Shown one piece after another: positions 7,465-15,228 of a stretch of DNA of 29,544 bases. The position numbers were made by a program, and so were the translations under genes. The stretch is from Heyndrickxia sporothermodurans (GTDB lineage Bacteria > Bacillota > Bacilli > Bacillales > Bacillaceae_C). The notes beneath the pieces are model-generated. The model searched no databases. It worked only from the letters and a program-made list of their open reading frames with translations, and had not been told where the DNA came from. Each line of letters opens with the position of its first letter. Positions within the stretch are counted from its first letter, which is position 1. Location: the NCBI RefSeq assembly GCF_016785185.1, contig NZ_JAEKDY010000038.1; one strand, 5' to 3'.

Positions 7465-8873
7465 CTTGTTACCACCACACGTTTCCTGCTATCCTTGGCA
7501 AATACCTTTCCAGGATTCATAATATTCAACGGATCAAAACTCGTTTTAATCGCCTTCATCGCAGCGATTCCTTCTTTTCCTAGTTTCCATTCGAGATACG
7601 GTGCTTTCATCACTCCGACACCATGCTCACCTGTAATCGTGCCTCCTAGCTCGATCGCTTTTTCAAAAATCTCCGCAAATGCTTGTTCTACACGTTCAAT
7701 TTCCTCTTTATTTCGTACATCGGTTAAACAAGTTGGATGCAAGTTTCCATCACCAGCATGTCCGAAGGTGCTAATATTTACATGATATTTTTCAGCAATT
7801 TCGTTTATCGCACGTACCATTTTGGCAATTTCGGAGCGAGGGACGGTCGCATCTTCTAAAATAGTTGTCGGTTTTAATCGCGCCAATGCAGAAAGTGCCA
7901 CCCTTCTAGCTGTTCTTAACGCATCTGCTTCTTCTTCTGAATTAGCAACTTGAACAGCCTCCGCATTTTCTTCTAAGCAAATCGCTGCCATTTTGTCCAT
8001 ATCCCGATTCACAACTCCAGGACTTCCGTCTTGCTCAATTAAAAGGACGGCTTTCACATTTGTAGGTAATCCGATTTTTGCAAATTCCTCTACAGCGATT
8101 AATGTTGGCTGATCAAGAAATTCAAGTGTTGTCGGGATAATTTTATTTGCGATAATTTTTGAGACAGAACGTGCAGCTGCTTCTAAATCTTGGAATAGTG
8201 CTAGCATTGTTTTCTTCGTTTCCGGCATGGGAATTAATTTTAAGGTAGCCTCAGTAATAATACCGAGTGTTCCTTCAGATCCGACAAAAAGCCTCGTTAA
8301 ATCATAGCCAGCAACATCCTTCGCTAATTTACCACCAGTGCGGATAATATCCCCATTGGGAAGCACGATTTCTAAGGCAAGTACATAATCTCTCGTGACC
8401 CCATATTTTAACCCGCGCAACCCCCCGGAATTTTCATTTATATTTCCGCCGATAGTAGAAATCTTCATTGAACTTGGATCCGGTGGGTAGAAGAGACCTT
8501 TTTCCTCTACTGCATGAATCATATCCAGTGTAATAATCCCCGGCTGAACGGTAATCGTTAAATTTTCTTCATCAATTTCCAAAATTTGGTTCATATGTTT
8601 AAATAATAAAACGAGTCCACCTTCAGTCGGGCATGTACCGGCACAAAGGTTAGTTCCTGAACCTCTAGGAACGATAGGAACTTTAAACTCACTGCAAAGC
8701 TTAACAATATCAGAGACTTCTTTCGTGTTTCTAGGGGAAGCGATGATATCTGGCATTGATTGAAATTGTGGTGTAGCATCATAGGAATATACTAATCTCC
8801 CAGCCTTTGAATCATCCACATTTTCCTTGCCAACGATTTGATGAAGTCGTTCTTTGAAGGTTTGTGATAACAT
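7461..8873 (-). CDS. glcD: Glycolate oxidase FAD-binding subunit GlcD
   Basis: Flavoprotein that oxidises glycolate or a related 2-hydroxy acid. The 470 residues have an N-terminal FAD-binding type 4 domain and a C-terminal FAD-oxidase domain. FAD-site signatures are VPRGSGTNLCAG, PPDPSSMKISTIGGN and the NSGGLRGLKYGVT segment. Catalytic-domain signatures are GHAGDGNLHP and GEHGVGVMKAPYL near the end. ATG 8873 follows AAGGAGG at the proper distance. It is the first gene of a glcD-glcF pair and lies behind cdaR with a weak terminator in between. This is the ysfB-ysfC-ysfD arrangement known from B. subtilis. The exact substrate (glycolate or D-lactate) cannot be decided from sequence. Confidence 0.92.
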   Translation of the reverse strand: MLSQTFKERLHQIVGKENVDDSKAGRLVYSYDATPQFQSMPDIIASPRNTKEVSDIVKLCSEFKVPIVPRGSGTNLCAGTCPTEGGLVLLFKHMNQILEIDEENLTITVQPGIITLDMIHAVEEKGLFYPPDPSSMKISTIGGNINENSGGLRGLKYGVTRDYVLALEIVLPNGDIIRTGGKLAKDVAGYDLTRLFVGSEGTLGIITEATLKLIPMPETKKTMLALFQDLEAAARSVSKIIANKIIPTTLEFLDQPTLIAVEEFAKIGLPTNVKAVLLIEQDGSPGVVNRDMDKMAAICLEENAEAVQVANSEEEADALRTARRVALSALARLKPTTILEDATVPRSEIAKMVRAINEIAEKYHVNISTFGHAGDGNLHPTCLTDVRNKEEIERVEQAFAEIFEKAIELGGTITGEHGVGVMKAPYLEWKLGKEGIAAMKAIKTSFDPLNIMNPGKVFAKDSRKRVVVTR

Positions 8874-8911
8874 AATGATCCTCCTTGTGAAAAAACATCT
8901 TTATAATAGTA

Positions 8912-8935
8912 TAAAAAAAGCGAGATGACCTCGCT
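8912..8935 (-). terminator. Terminator of cdaR, ahead of glcD
   Basis: On the minus strand AGCGAG and CTCGCT enclose a 5-base loop and are followed by seven T. It lies in the 99-base gap between cdaR and glcD, so glcDF probably has its own promoter or depends on partial readthrough. I could not assign a convincing promoter in the remaining bases. Confidence 0.7.
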
Positions 8936-8972
8936 ATGTATTTTCAAACAAAGAAAACGTTTTAAATGTTTA

Positions 8973-10073
8973 TTAATTTGTATATTGATCTAAAATTTGA
9001 ATACTTAAATAGAGGATCGTTTGATCTTTTAACATTTTAGGATTCAACTTAGTAAGTTCCTCAATTTTTTTAATTCGATAATGCAATGTATTAATATGTA
9101 TATGTAATTGTTCAGCCGTTTCTTTTAATGATTGATTATATTCGAATAATGTCCTTAACGTATGAAGTAATTCTGAATCATGGAGAAGTGGCGCAATCGT
9201 CCGTTGAATAAATTCTTTTTTCGTTTCTCTTCGAACATCTTCAATGATCATCTCGAGCGTGAGTTCATCATCAAAGGCAACCCACTGATCTCCGGTAATT
9301 GAATGAAGAGCACGTTCGGCTTTTAAAAATGACTTTTTCAATTCCTCCGGTTGAACAATTTGACCGATTCCGAAGGTTAATAAACAATTGGTGTTTTGTT
9401 CTAATTTAATTTTCCAATCATATAAGTTTTTTTTCAGTTTGTTTTTGTCCATATTGGCTGTAGCATCAAGAAGCAATAGCAAACGGTCATTTCCCCAATG
9501 AATGAATAAATCATTTTTCTTTTCGATAGTTAGCCATTTCGGAGTAAAGTTAATCATATTTGTTTGCGTTTTAACTTTTACCATAATCACTTGTCTAGGG
9601 ACAGTTAAATTAATACCTAAAAGATCGGCACGATTGTGAAAGGATGAATCCCATTCTCTTAATTCTAACCAATCAAAAATAAACGCTTCTATAGCTCGAT
9701 TTTGACGATTCATTTCTTCTTTATAGAAATTTTCTTGAATTAGGAGTTCAGTCATTTTTCGTAACAATTCCGCATATGGAAAAACTTTTTCGGGATTGCC
9801 CGTTATGCCAATGACACCGACTACATTTTGACCAAAGAAAATCGGTAAATTAATCCCAGCCTTTACACCTTTTAATTGGGCTTCATCTTCCTTTGTTATA
9901 ATTAATCGATCTTTTTTATGAACGGTAAGGAAAGCTCCTTCATGAAAAAAGCTGATTCTCTTTTTATTGGTGCTGGCAATGATGTAGCCATTCGTGTCCA
10001 TAATCACAATTTCTTCATTGATTAATTTTCTTACTTCTTGAATAATTTTTTTTGCAAGATTGGTTTGTAACAA
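8973..10073 (-). CDS. cdaR: CdaR-family transcriptional regulator (YsfB-like)
   Basis: A PucR/CdaR-type regulator, probably activating glcDF in response to a sugar diacid or hydroxy acid. The 366 residues divide into an N-terminal diacid-recognition domain (LAKKIIQEVRKLINEEIVI, with a GVIGITGNPEKV motif), a central GGDEF-like region, and a C-terminal PucR-type helix-turn-helix with SLKETAEQLHIHINTLHYR. The open frame extends to 10436, but that part only reads through the 52-bp repeats. The true start is most likely TTG 10073, eight bases after GGGGG (10082-10086), which gives the family N-terminus and length. GTG codons at 10082 and 10079 are too close to the ribosome binding site. Location directly upstream of glcD supports a local regulatory role. 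Confidence 0.88.
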   Translation of the reverse strand: MLQTNLAKKIIQEVRKLINEEIVIMDTNGYIIASTNKKRISFFHEGAFLTVHKKDRLIITKEDEAQLKGVKAGINLPIFFGQNVVGVIGITGNPEKVFPYAELLRKMTELLIQENFYKEEMNRQNRAIEAFIFDWLELREWDSSFHNRADLLGINLTVPRQVIMVKVKTQTNMINFTPKWLTIEKKNDLFIHWGNDRLLLLLDATANMDKNKLKKNLYDWKIKLEQNTNCLLTFGIGQIVQPEELKKSFLKAERALHSITGDQWVAFDDELTLEMIIEDVRRETKKEFIQRTIAPLLHDSELLHTLRTLFEYNQSLKETAEQLHIHINTLHYRIKKIEELTKLNPKMLKDQTILYLSIQILDQYTN

Positions 10074-10152
10074 AGACACCACCCCCAAGTTCCTTCTTCT
10101 TTTTAGAATAAAGGAATTGATGTGGGAATGAAAGTAGTAACTGATACATAGA

Positions 10153-10491
10153 GAAGGAATGAAGCCTAAGATACGTTGAGAAAGTGAATCTTGGTCGTCA
10201 AAGCGAAGGAATGAAGCCGAAGATGCATGAAAAAAGTAAATCTTGGTCGCCAAAGAAAAGGAATGAAACCCAAGATGCACGAAGAAAGTGAATCTTGGTC
10301 GCCAAAGAGGAGGAATAAATCCCAAGATGCATGAAGAAAGTAAATCTTGGTCGTCAAAGAGAAGGAATGAAGCCGAAGATGCATGAAGAAAGTAAATCTT
10401 GGTCGCCAAAGAGGAGGAATGAAGCCCAAGATGCATAAAAAAAGTGAATCTTGGTCGTCAAAGAGAAGGAATGAAACCCAAGATAGATAAA
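10153..10491. repeat. 52-bp tandem repeat array (six full copies and one partial)
   Basis: Copies begin at 10153, 10205, 10257, 10309, 10361, 10413 and 10465, so the period is exactly 52 bp throughout. The unit begins GAAGGAATGAAGCCCAAGAT and ends ATCTTGGTCGTCAAAGA. Most copies differ by a few substitutions and no indels. Inside the unit, CCAAGAT and ATCTTGG form a 7-bp inverted repeat separated by 15 bases, so each copy can fold. Copies 2 and 5 share two marker changes (CCGAAGAT and GTAAATC), hinting at duplication in blocks of three. The array fills the space between the coat operon terminator and the cdaR leader. There are no unique spacers, so it is not CRISPR. A function is unknown. Confidence 0.93.
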
Positions 10492-10504
10492 GAAAAAAAT
10501 TTTT

Positions 10505-10547
10505 GTCCCAAAAAACTCAAAACGAAGGGCACGAAAAAATCGTGCCC
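10505..10547 (-). terminator. Terminator of the spore-coat operon
   Basis: On the minus strand GGGCACGA and TCGTGCCC form a perfect 8-bp stem around a 5-base loop, followed by a T-rich tract reaching about 10505. It lies 12 bases beyond the stop of the last coat gene and separates it from the repeat array. Confidence 0.8.
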
Positions 10548-10558
10548 ACATTCGATGT

Positions 10559-10894
10559 TTATTGCATTTGGTTTCCATACGGAAATTGATTTGAATACCC
10601 TTGATGCTGCTGGAAGGATTGCTGAACTTTTTGTTGTTCTGCCGCTTCAAGTTTGTACCATCCGTTTTGAAACATTAAATTAAATAACTCACGTTGCTCG
10701 TTTTGTGTTTCGGTAAAGACGGATAGTAAATCTTGATATAATGCTTCATGACTTGCCTCATTCATCGCATTATTATAGGAAGCAGTCAAATATTTTTCCA
10801 TTGATAATAGATCATTCACAAGATCGCGATCACTCATTCTTGGTGATTCCGGTACAGGTGTTTGCTGATTTTGTATTTTTTGCTGATTTTGCAT
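10559..10894 (-). CDS. CotF-family spore coat protein
   Basis: A small (111 aa) helical protein of the spore coat F family. The N-terminal tail is rich in Gln and Asn, and the core RDLVNDLLSMEKYLTASYN, with HEALYQDLLSVFTETQNEQRELF and NGWYKLE, is the characteristic coat-F domain. A Gln-rich C-terminal tail follows. ATG 10894 is preceded by AGGAGG at eight bases. It is the last gene of a three-gene minus-strand set with a second coat-F paralogue and yuzL, expected to be expressed in the mother cell or forespore late in sporulation. No symbol is given because several CotF paralogues exist in Bacillus. Confidence 0.85.
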   Translation of the reverse strand: MQNQQKIQNQQTPVPESPRMSDRDLVNDLLSMEKYLTASYNNAMNEASHEALYQDLLSVFTETQNEQRELFNLMFQNGWYKLEAAEQQKVQQSFQQHQGYSNQFPYGNQMQ

Positions 10895-10908
10895 TGTTAA
10901 TCCTCCTA

Positions 10909-11196
10909 TTACATAAATTGCTGGTTTTGTTGACTTCCCGGCTGTGTTTGTAGATGAGCTTGTAAATGATTGAGTATTTTATTGTAATGATTTTGATGCA
11001 TTTGTCCGCATTTTTCGAGCGCATTTTTTACCGAAGCATCTTGGCAATGCATCGCAGCAAAATGCGCCTTTTTCATTGCAAGTAAATTCCAGGAAAGCAT
11101 GTCATCGATATATGAAAGATCTTTTGTAGATAAAATATCAGGTGGTTGTGGCATAGACACCTGTTGATTTTGCTGATTATAAGGTTGCTGTTGCAT
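10909..11196 (-). CDS. CotF-like spore coat protein, second paralogue
   Basis: A 95-residue relative of the downstream coat gene. After a Gln-rich N-terminus (MQQQPYNQQNQQ) comes KDLSYIDDMLSWNLLAMKKAH and the helix NALEKCGQMHQNHYNKILNHL, the ferritin-like two-helix pattern of coat-F proteins, then a Gln-rich tail. The longer frame from TTG 11214 lies on the ribosome binding site GGAGG itself, so ATG 11196 is chosen, with a rather long spacing of 11 bases. The stop is directly followed by the ribosome binding site of the next coat gene, so they form one operon. Two cysteines could take part in coat cross-linking, which is only a guess. Confidence 0.78.
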   Translation of the reverse strand: MQQQPYNQQNQQVSMPQPPDILSTKDLSYIDDMLSWNLLAMKKAHFAAMHCQDASVKNALEKCGQMHQNHYNKILNHLQAHLQTQPGSQQNQQFM

Positions 11197-11220
11197 ACTT
11201 ACATCATCCTCCAAACGGAA

Positions 11221-11352
11221 TTATTTTTTATATTGATTATTTTGGCTATTCACTTTCCCGCCGCTATCTGCTTCCACCGTCGGCCCTGCATTCCCTTTTA
11301 CACTAGCTGCACTCACACCAGCTTTCGAAGGATTTTTCTTACGTCTTGCCAT
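11221..11352 (-). CDS. yuzL: YuzL-family small protein
   Basis: A 43-codon gene. The product is basic at the start (MARRKKNPSKAGVSAASVKG) and polar to the end (NSQNNQYKK). I recognise this as the YuzL family, small proteins of spore formers with unknown function. GGAGGTGA lies five bases before the ATG. It is the first gene of the yuzL-coat-coat run, and in B. subtilis yuzL also lies next to the fadNAE operon. Composition resembles a small acid-soluble spore protein, but it lacks the alpha/beta-SASP signature. Confidence 0.78.
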   Translation of the reverse strand: MARRKKNPSKAGVSAASVKGNAGPTVEADSGGKVNSQNNQYKK

Positions 11353-11468
11353 TTTACTCACCTCCATAATAAGTATAGATTTTCCTATCTAAGACATATT
11401 ATCCACCGTCATAAAAGAGTGGAAACGTAATTGTTTTTAGAAAATTTATCATTTTTAGAGATTAGTAA

Positions 11469-11497
11469 TTGATAGTTTTGAAAAAATCATTTATATT
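11469..11497 (+). promoter_or_regulatory. SigA-type promoter of fadNAE
   Basis: TTGATA (11469-11474), a 17-base spacer and TATATT (11492-11497) fit a housekeeping promoter. Transcription would begin near 11504, giving a leader of about 80 bases that contains the FadR box. Confidence 0.65.
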
Positions 11498-11541
11498 ATA
11501 GATAGTAAACTCATTCATGAGATATTTTTTTAAAAGAAAAA

Positions 11542-11559
11542 TGAATGAGTATTCATTCA
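11542..11559. promoter_or_regulatory. FadR operator of the fadNAE operon
   Basis: TGAATGAGTATTCATTCA agrees with the B. subtilis FadR (YsiA) consensus TGAATGAMTANTCATTCA at every position except the degenerate M, where it has G. It lies about 40 bases after the predicted transcription start and before the ribosome binding site, so repression would block elongation or an overlapping promoter. Long-chain acyl-CoA is the known inducer. Confidence 0.9.
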
Positions 11560-11585
11560 AGAAGGCATTGAAGGAGGAAATAGCA

Positions 11586-13970
11586 TTGAGTAAAAGCATT
11601 AAAAAAGCGGCCGTCTTAGGTTCCGGAGTTATGGGATCAGGAATTGCTGCACATTTAGCGAATATTGGGATTCCAACCTTGCTATTGGATATCGTGCCCA
11701 AAGAATTATCAGACGAGGAGAAAGCAAAAGGGCTAACATTAGAAGATAAAGTTGTTCGTAATCGGTTTAGTGATCTTGCCTTAAAAAAATTACTTAAGCA
11801 AAAGCCAGCACCGCTAACAACAAAGGAAAATCTTGCACTTATTCAAGCTGGCAATTTAGAAGATGATCTAACGAAATTATCTGAGGTTGACTGGATTATA
11901 GAAGTTGTTGTTGAGAAATTAGAAATAAAAAAGAATGTTTTTGAAAAAGTTGATCAACATCGTAAACAAGGAAGCATTGTCAGTTCAAACACATCCGGAA
12001 TTTCTGTAGAAGCAATGGTCGAGGGACGTTCAGAGGATTTCAAAAAGCATTTCCTTGGCACCCATTTTTTCAATCCACCAAGATATTTAAAGCTTCTTGA
12101 AATTATACCGACAAAACATACTGATCCAGAAGTTTTACAATTCATGAAAGTGTTCGGTGAAGATGTTCTTGGAAAAGGTGTCGTTGTTGCAAAGGATACA
12201 CCGAATTTCATCGGAAACCGTATCGGCACATATGGACTTTTAGTAACCGTTCAAGAGATGCTCAAAGGCGGGTATAGTGTTGGTGAAGTAGATTCCGTAA
12301 CAGGCCCTCTAATCGGACGTCCAAAAAGTGCTACCTTTAGAACGCTAGATGTCGTTGGATTAGATACATTTATTCATGTTGCCAACAATGTATATGAACA
12401 AGTAGATGGAAAAGAAAAAGAAGTATTCAATGTACCTGAATTTATGAAGAAAATGTTCGAAAATGGTTGGTTAGGAAGTAAAAGCGGCCAAGGCTTTTAT
12501 TTGAAAAAAGGAAAAGAGATTTTAGAACTTGATCCACACACACTTGAATACGGAGAACGAAAAAAATTAAAAGCACCTTCATTAGAAATGGTGAAGCAAA
12601 TTAAAGGTTCAGCAAATAAAATGAAAGCGCTTGTTTATGCAGAGGACAAAGTAGGCTCACTACTTTGGAATATCTTCGCGCCTGTGCTCATTTACTCAGC
12701 CGAGTTAGTCAATGTGATTGCAGATGATATTGTCTCCATTGATAATGCGATGAAATGGGGATTTGGTTGGAAACAAGGTCCTTTTGAAGTATGGGATGCA
12801 ATCGGGGTTGAAAAATCAGTAGCGAAAATGAAGCAAGAAGGAATTGAAATCCCAGCTTGGGTGAAGGAGATGTTAAATAAAGGGGTTACATCCTTCTATA
12901 AGGAAGAAAATGATGGAACCTACTTTTACCACGCCGGAGAATATAAAAAGATTGAACAAAATCCTAAAGTAATTAATTTAAAGCAATTAAAAAATCAAGG
13001 GAAACTCATCAAGAAAAATACAGGTGCAAGCTTGATTGATATAGGAGATGGCGTCGCACTATTAGAATTCCATTCACCAAATAATGCAATCGGTTTAGAT
13101 ATTATTCAAATGATTAACTTTTCCGTTGATGAAGTGGCGAAAAACTATAAAGGCTTGGTGATTGGGAACCAAGGGAAGAATTTCTGTGTTGGGGCCAATT
13201 TAGCGTTGATGCTTATGGAAGCACAGGATGATAACTTCTTTGAACTTGATATGGTCATTAGGCAATTCCAAAATGCGATGATGAAAATCAAATATAGCCC
13301 CAAACCTGTTGTGACCGCACCTTTTGCAATGACATTAGGTGGCGGGGCTGAAGTATGTTTACCTTCTGCACACATCCAAGCAACAATGGAAACGTATATG
13401 GGATTAGTAGAGTGTGGTGTAGGGTTGCTGCCGGGTGGCGGGGGAAATAAAGAGCTCTATATTAAACACTTGAAAAACATTCCAAATGGTGTTGATTTTG
13501 ACTTACAAAAAGTGGCGAATAAAGTATTTGAAACGATTGCGATGGCGAAAGTATCTACTTCCGGGGAAGAAGCAAGACTTAATAATTTCCTAAGTAATGC
13601 TGATGGCATAAGTGTGAATCCGGATCATCAATTATATGATGCAAAACAGGCAGTGCTTGCATTGGATGCAAAAGGGTATAAACCACCTGTCAGACAAAAA
13701 GTGCCAGTCGTAGGTGAAACGGGCTATGCGACATTATTATTAGGTGCAGAAGGAATGTATTTATCAGGTTATATTTCTGAGCATGATTTAAAAATTGCAA
13801 AGAAAATTGCCTATGTCATTGCCGGCGGAAAAGTGCCATACGGTTCAAAAGTGGATGAACAATACTTACTTGACTTAGAAAGAGAAGCTTTCCTAAGTTT
13901 AATTGCTGAACCGAAAACACAACAACGTATGCAACACATGCTTGTAAAAGGGAAACCGTTAAGAAACTAA
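11586..13970 (+). CDS. fadN: 3-hydroxyacyl-CoA dehydrogenase / enoyl-CoA hydratase FadN
   Basis: Bifunctional beta-oxidation enzyme: hydration of enoyl-CoA and oxidation of the 3-hydroxyacyl-CoA. The 794 residues begin with an NAD-binding Rossmann motif (VLGSGVMGSGIAAHLANIG), followed by THFFNPPRYLKLLEI and the C-terminal dehydrogenase domains. The crotonase-type hydratase lies in the last third, with FCVGANLALM, the GGGAEV oxyanion segment and MGLVECGVGLLPGGGG carrying the acid-base glutamate. This order, dehydrogenase first, is that of Bacillus FadN and opposite to E. coli FadB. An ATG-initiated frame begins at 11517, but TTG 11586, eight bases after AAGGAGG, is the probable start and gives the family length. 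It is first of fadN-fadA-fadE and is preceded by a FadR box. Confidence 0.95.
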   Translation: MSKSIKKAAVLGSGVMGSGIAAHLANIGIPTLLLDIVPKELSDEEKAKGLTLEDKVVRNRFSDLALKKLLKQKPAPLTTKENLALIQAGNLEDDLTKLSEVDWIIEVVVEKLEIKKNVFEKVDQHRKQGSIVSSNTSGISVEAMVEGRSEDFKKHFLGTHFFNPPRYLKLLEIIPTKHTDPEVLQFMKVFGEDVLGKGVVVAKDTPNFIGNRIGTYGLLVTVQEMLKGGYSVGEVDSVTGPLIGRPKSATFRTLDVVGLDTFIHVANNVYEQVDGKEKEVFNVPEFMKKMFENGWLGSKSGQGFYLKKGKEILELDPHTLEYGERKKLKAPSLEMVKQIKGSANKMKALVYAEDKVGSLLWNIFAPVLIYSAELVNVIADDIVSIDNAMKWGFGWKQGPFEVWDAIGVEKSVAKMKQEGIEIPAWVKEMLNKGVTSFYKEENDGTYFYHAGEYKKIEQNPKVINLKQLKNQGKLIKKNTGASLIDIGDGVALLEFHSPNNAIGLDIIQMINFSVDEVAKNYKGLVIGNQGKNFCVGANLALMLMEAQDDNFFELDMVIRQFQNAMMKIKYSPKPVVTAPFAMTLGGGAEVCLPSAHIQATMETYMGLVECGVGLLPGGGGNKELYIKHLKNIPNGVDFDLQKVANKVFETIAMAKVSTSGEEARLNNFLSNADGISVNPDHQLYDAKQAVLALDAKGYKPPVRQKVPVVGETGYATLLLGAEGMYLSGYISEHDLKIAKKIAYVIAGGKVPYGSKVDEQYLLDLEREAFLSLIAEPKTQQRMQHMLVKGKPLRN

Positions 13971-14022
13971 GCCTATCTATTAACGATTAGATATGAATTG
14001 CTATATGAAAGAGGGGAATCAA

Positions 14023-15198
14023 ATGCGTGAGGCAGTAATCGTAGCAGGTGCTAGAACACCGGTTGGAAAAGCTAGCAAAGGGACACTCGCAAATGTTAGA
14101 CCAGACGATTTAGGTGCACTAGTTGTTAAAGAAACTTTGAAACGTGCGGGGAATTATGAAGGGAATATTGATGATTTAATTATTGGCTGTGCGATGCCGG
14201 AGGCAGAACAAGGATTAAATATGGCACGTAATATTGGTGCATTGGCAGGCCTTCCAAATACGGTACCTGCGGTAACGGTTAACCGTTACTGTTCATCAGG
14301 TCTTCAATCCATTGCCTACGGTGCGGAAAGAATTATGCTTGGATCATCAGATACAGTACTAGCAGGTGGAGCGGAATCTATGAGTCTAGTACCAATGATG
14401 GGCCATGTTGTCCGCCCGAATGCTACTTTAGCAGAAACGGCTCCCGAATATTATATGGGAATGGGGCATACAGCTGAACAAGTTGCCCAGAAGTTCGGCG
14501 TTTCACGTGAAGATCAAGATGCATTTGCAGTGAGAAGTCATCAAAAGGCGGCAAAAGCGATTGCTGAAGGAAAATTTGCCGATGAAATCGTACCTGTAGA
14601 TGTCACACTTCGTTCTGTCGGTGCAGATAATAAATTGGTAGAGAAACATGTGGTATTTAGTAAGGATGAAGGGGTTCGTCCTGAATCGAGTGTAGAAGTA
14701 CTTGGAAAATTAAGACCGGCATTTAATCTTAAAGGATCCGTGACGGCAGGCAACTCTTCCCAAACGAGTGACGGGGCAGCCGCCGTGTTATTAATGGATC
14801 GTGAAAAAGCTGTGTCACATGGACTTGCGCCAATGGCTAAATTTCGTTCATTTGCAGTAGCCGGTGTGCCACCGGAAATTATGGGAATTGGGCCAGTTGA
14901 GGCGATTCCAAGAGCATTAAAAATTGCGGGATTAGAACTAGCTGATATTGGTTTATTCGAATTGAATGAAGCTTTTGCTTCTCAATCGATTCAAGTTATT
15001 CGCCAGTTAGGTTTGGATGAGGAAATTGTCAATGTAAACGGTGGTGCAATTGCCCTGGGACATCCACTAGGTTGCACAGGGACAAAATTAACATTATCGT
15101 TGATTCATGAAATGAAAAGACGCAATGTGCAATTTGGTGTTGTGACTATGTGTATTGGCGGCGGCATGGGAGCTGCGGGTGTTTTTGAATTAATCTAG
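14023..15198 (+). CDS. fadA: Acetyl-CoA acyltransferase (3-ketoacyl-CoA thiolase) FadA
   Basis: Thiolase that cleaves 3-ketoacyl-CoA to acetyl-CoA and a shortened acyl-CoA in the last step of beta-oxidation. The 391-residue protein has the nucleophile in NRYCSSGLQSIA (Cys 90), the catalytic histidine in ALGHPLGCTG (about His 347) and the second cysteine in MCIGGGMGAAG (about Cys 377). All three are intact. The frame opens at 13993, but ATG 14023 follows GAGGGG at the proper distance and gives the family start MREAVIVAGARTP. It lies 52 bases behind fadN in the same operon. Specificity for long chains is inferred from the FadN and FadE neighbours. Confidence 0.95.
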   Translation: MREAVIVAGARTPVGKASKGTLANVRPDDLGALVVKETLKRAGNYEGNIDDLIIGCAMPEAEQGLNMARNIGALAGLPNTVPAVTVNRYCSSGLQSIAYGAERIMLGSSDTVLAGGAESMSLVPMMGHVVRPNATLAETAPEYYMGMGHTAEQVAQKFGVSREDQDAFAVRSHQKAAKAIAEGKFADEIVPVDVTLRSVGADNKLVEKHVVFSKDEGVRPESSVEVLGKLRPAFNLKGSVTAGNSSQTSDGAAAVLLMDREKAVSHGLAPMAKFRSFAVAGVPPEIMGIGPVEAIPRALKIAGLELADIGLFELNEAFASQSIQVIRQLGLDEEIVNVNGGAIALGHPLGCTGTKLTLSLIHEMKRRNVQFGVVTMCIGGGMGAAGVFELI

Positions 15199-15228
15199 AA
15201 AATTAACATCGTTTAGGAGGAAGAAAAA

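Noticed and set aside
8951..8965. CcpA cre-like site AAGAAAACGTTTTAA between cdaR and glcD
   Set aside because: It misses conserved positions of the consensus, lies before the cdaR terminator, and A/T palindromes around ACGT are expected by chance in such DNA.
10074..10436. N-terminal extension of CdaR by about 121 residues, starting in the repeat array
   Set aside because: The added residues are only translations of the 52-bp repeat in shifting frames. A proper ribosome binding site and TTG at 10073 give the family N-terminus and length.
10153..10491. CRISPR array
   Set aside because: The 52-bp period is made entirely of similar sequence with no unique spacers, and there are no cas genes.
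10354..10683. Open frames of 98 aa (minus) and 79 aa (plus) crossing the repeats, the terminator and the coat gene end
   Set aside because: They run through the coat terminator hairpin and repeats, have no ribosome binding site and encode low-complexity or antisense peptides.
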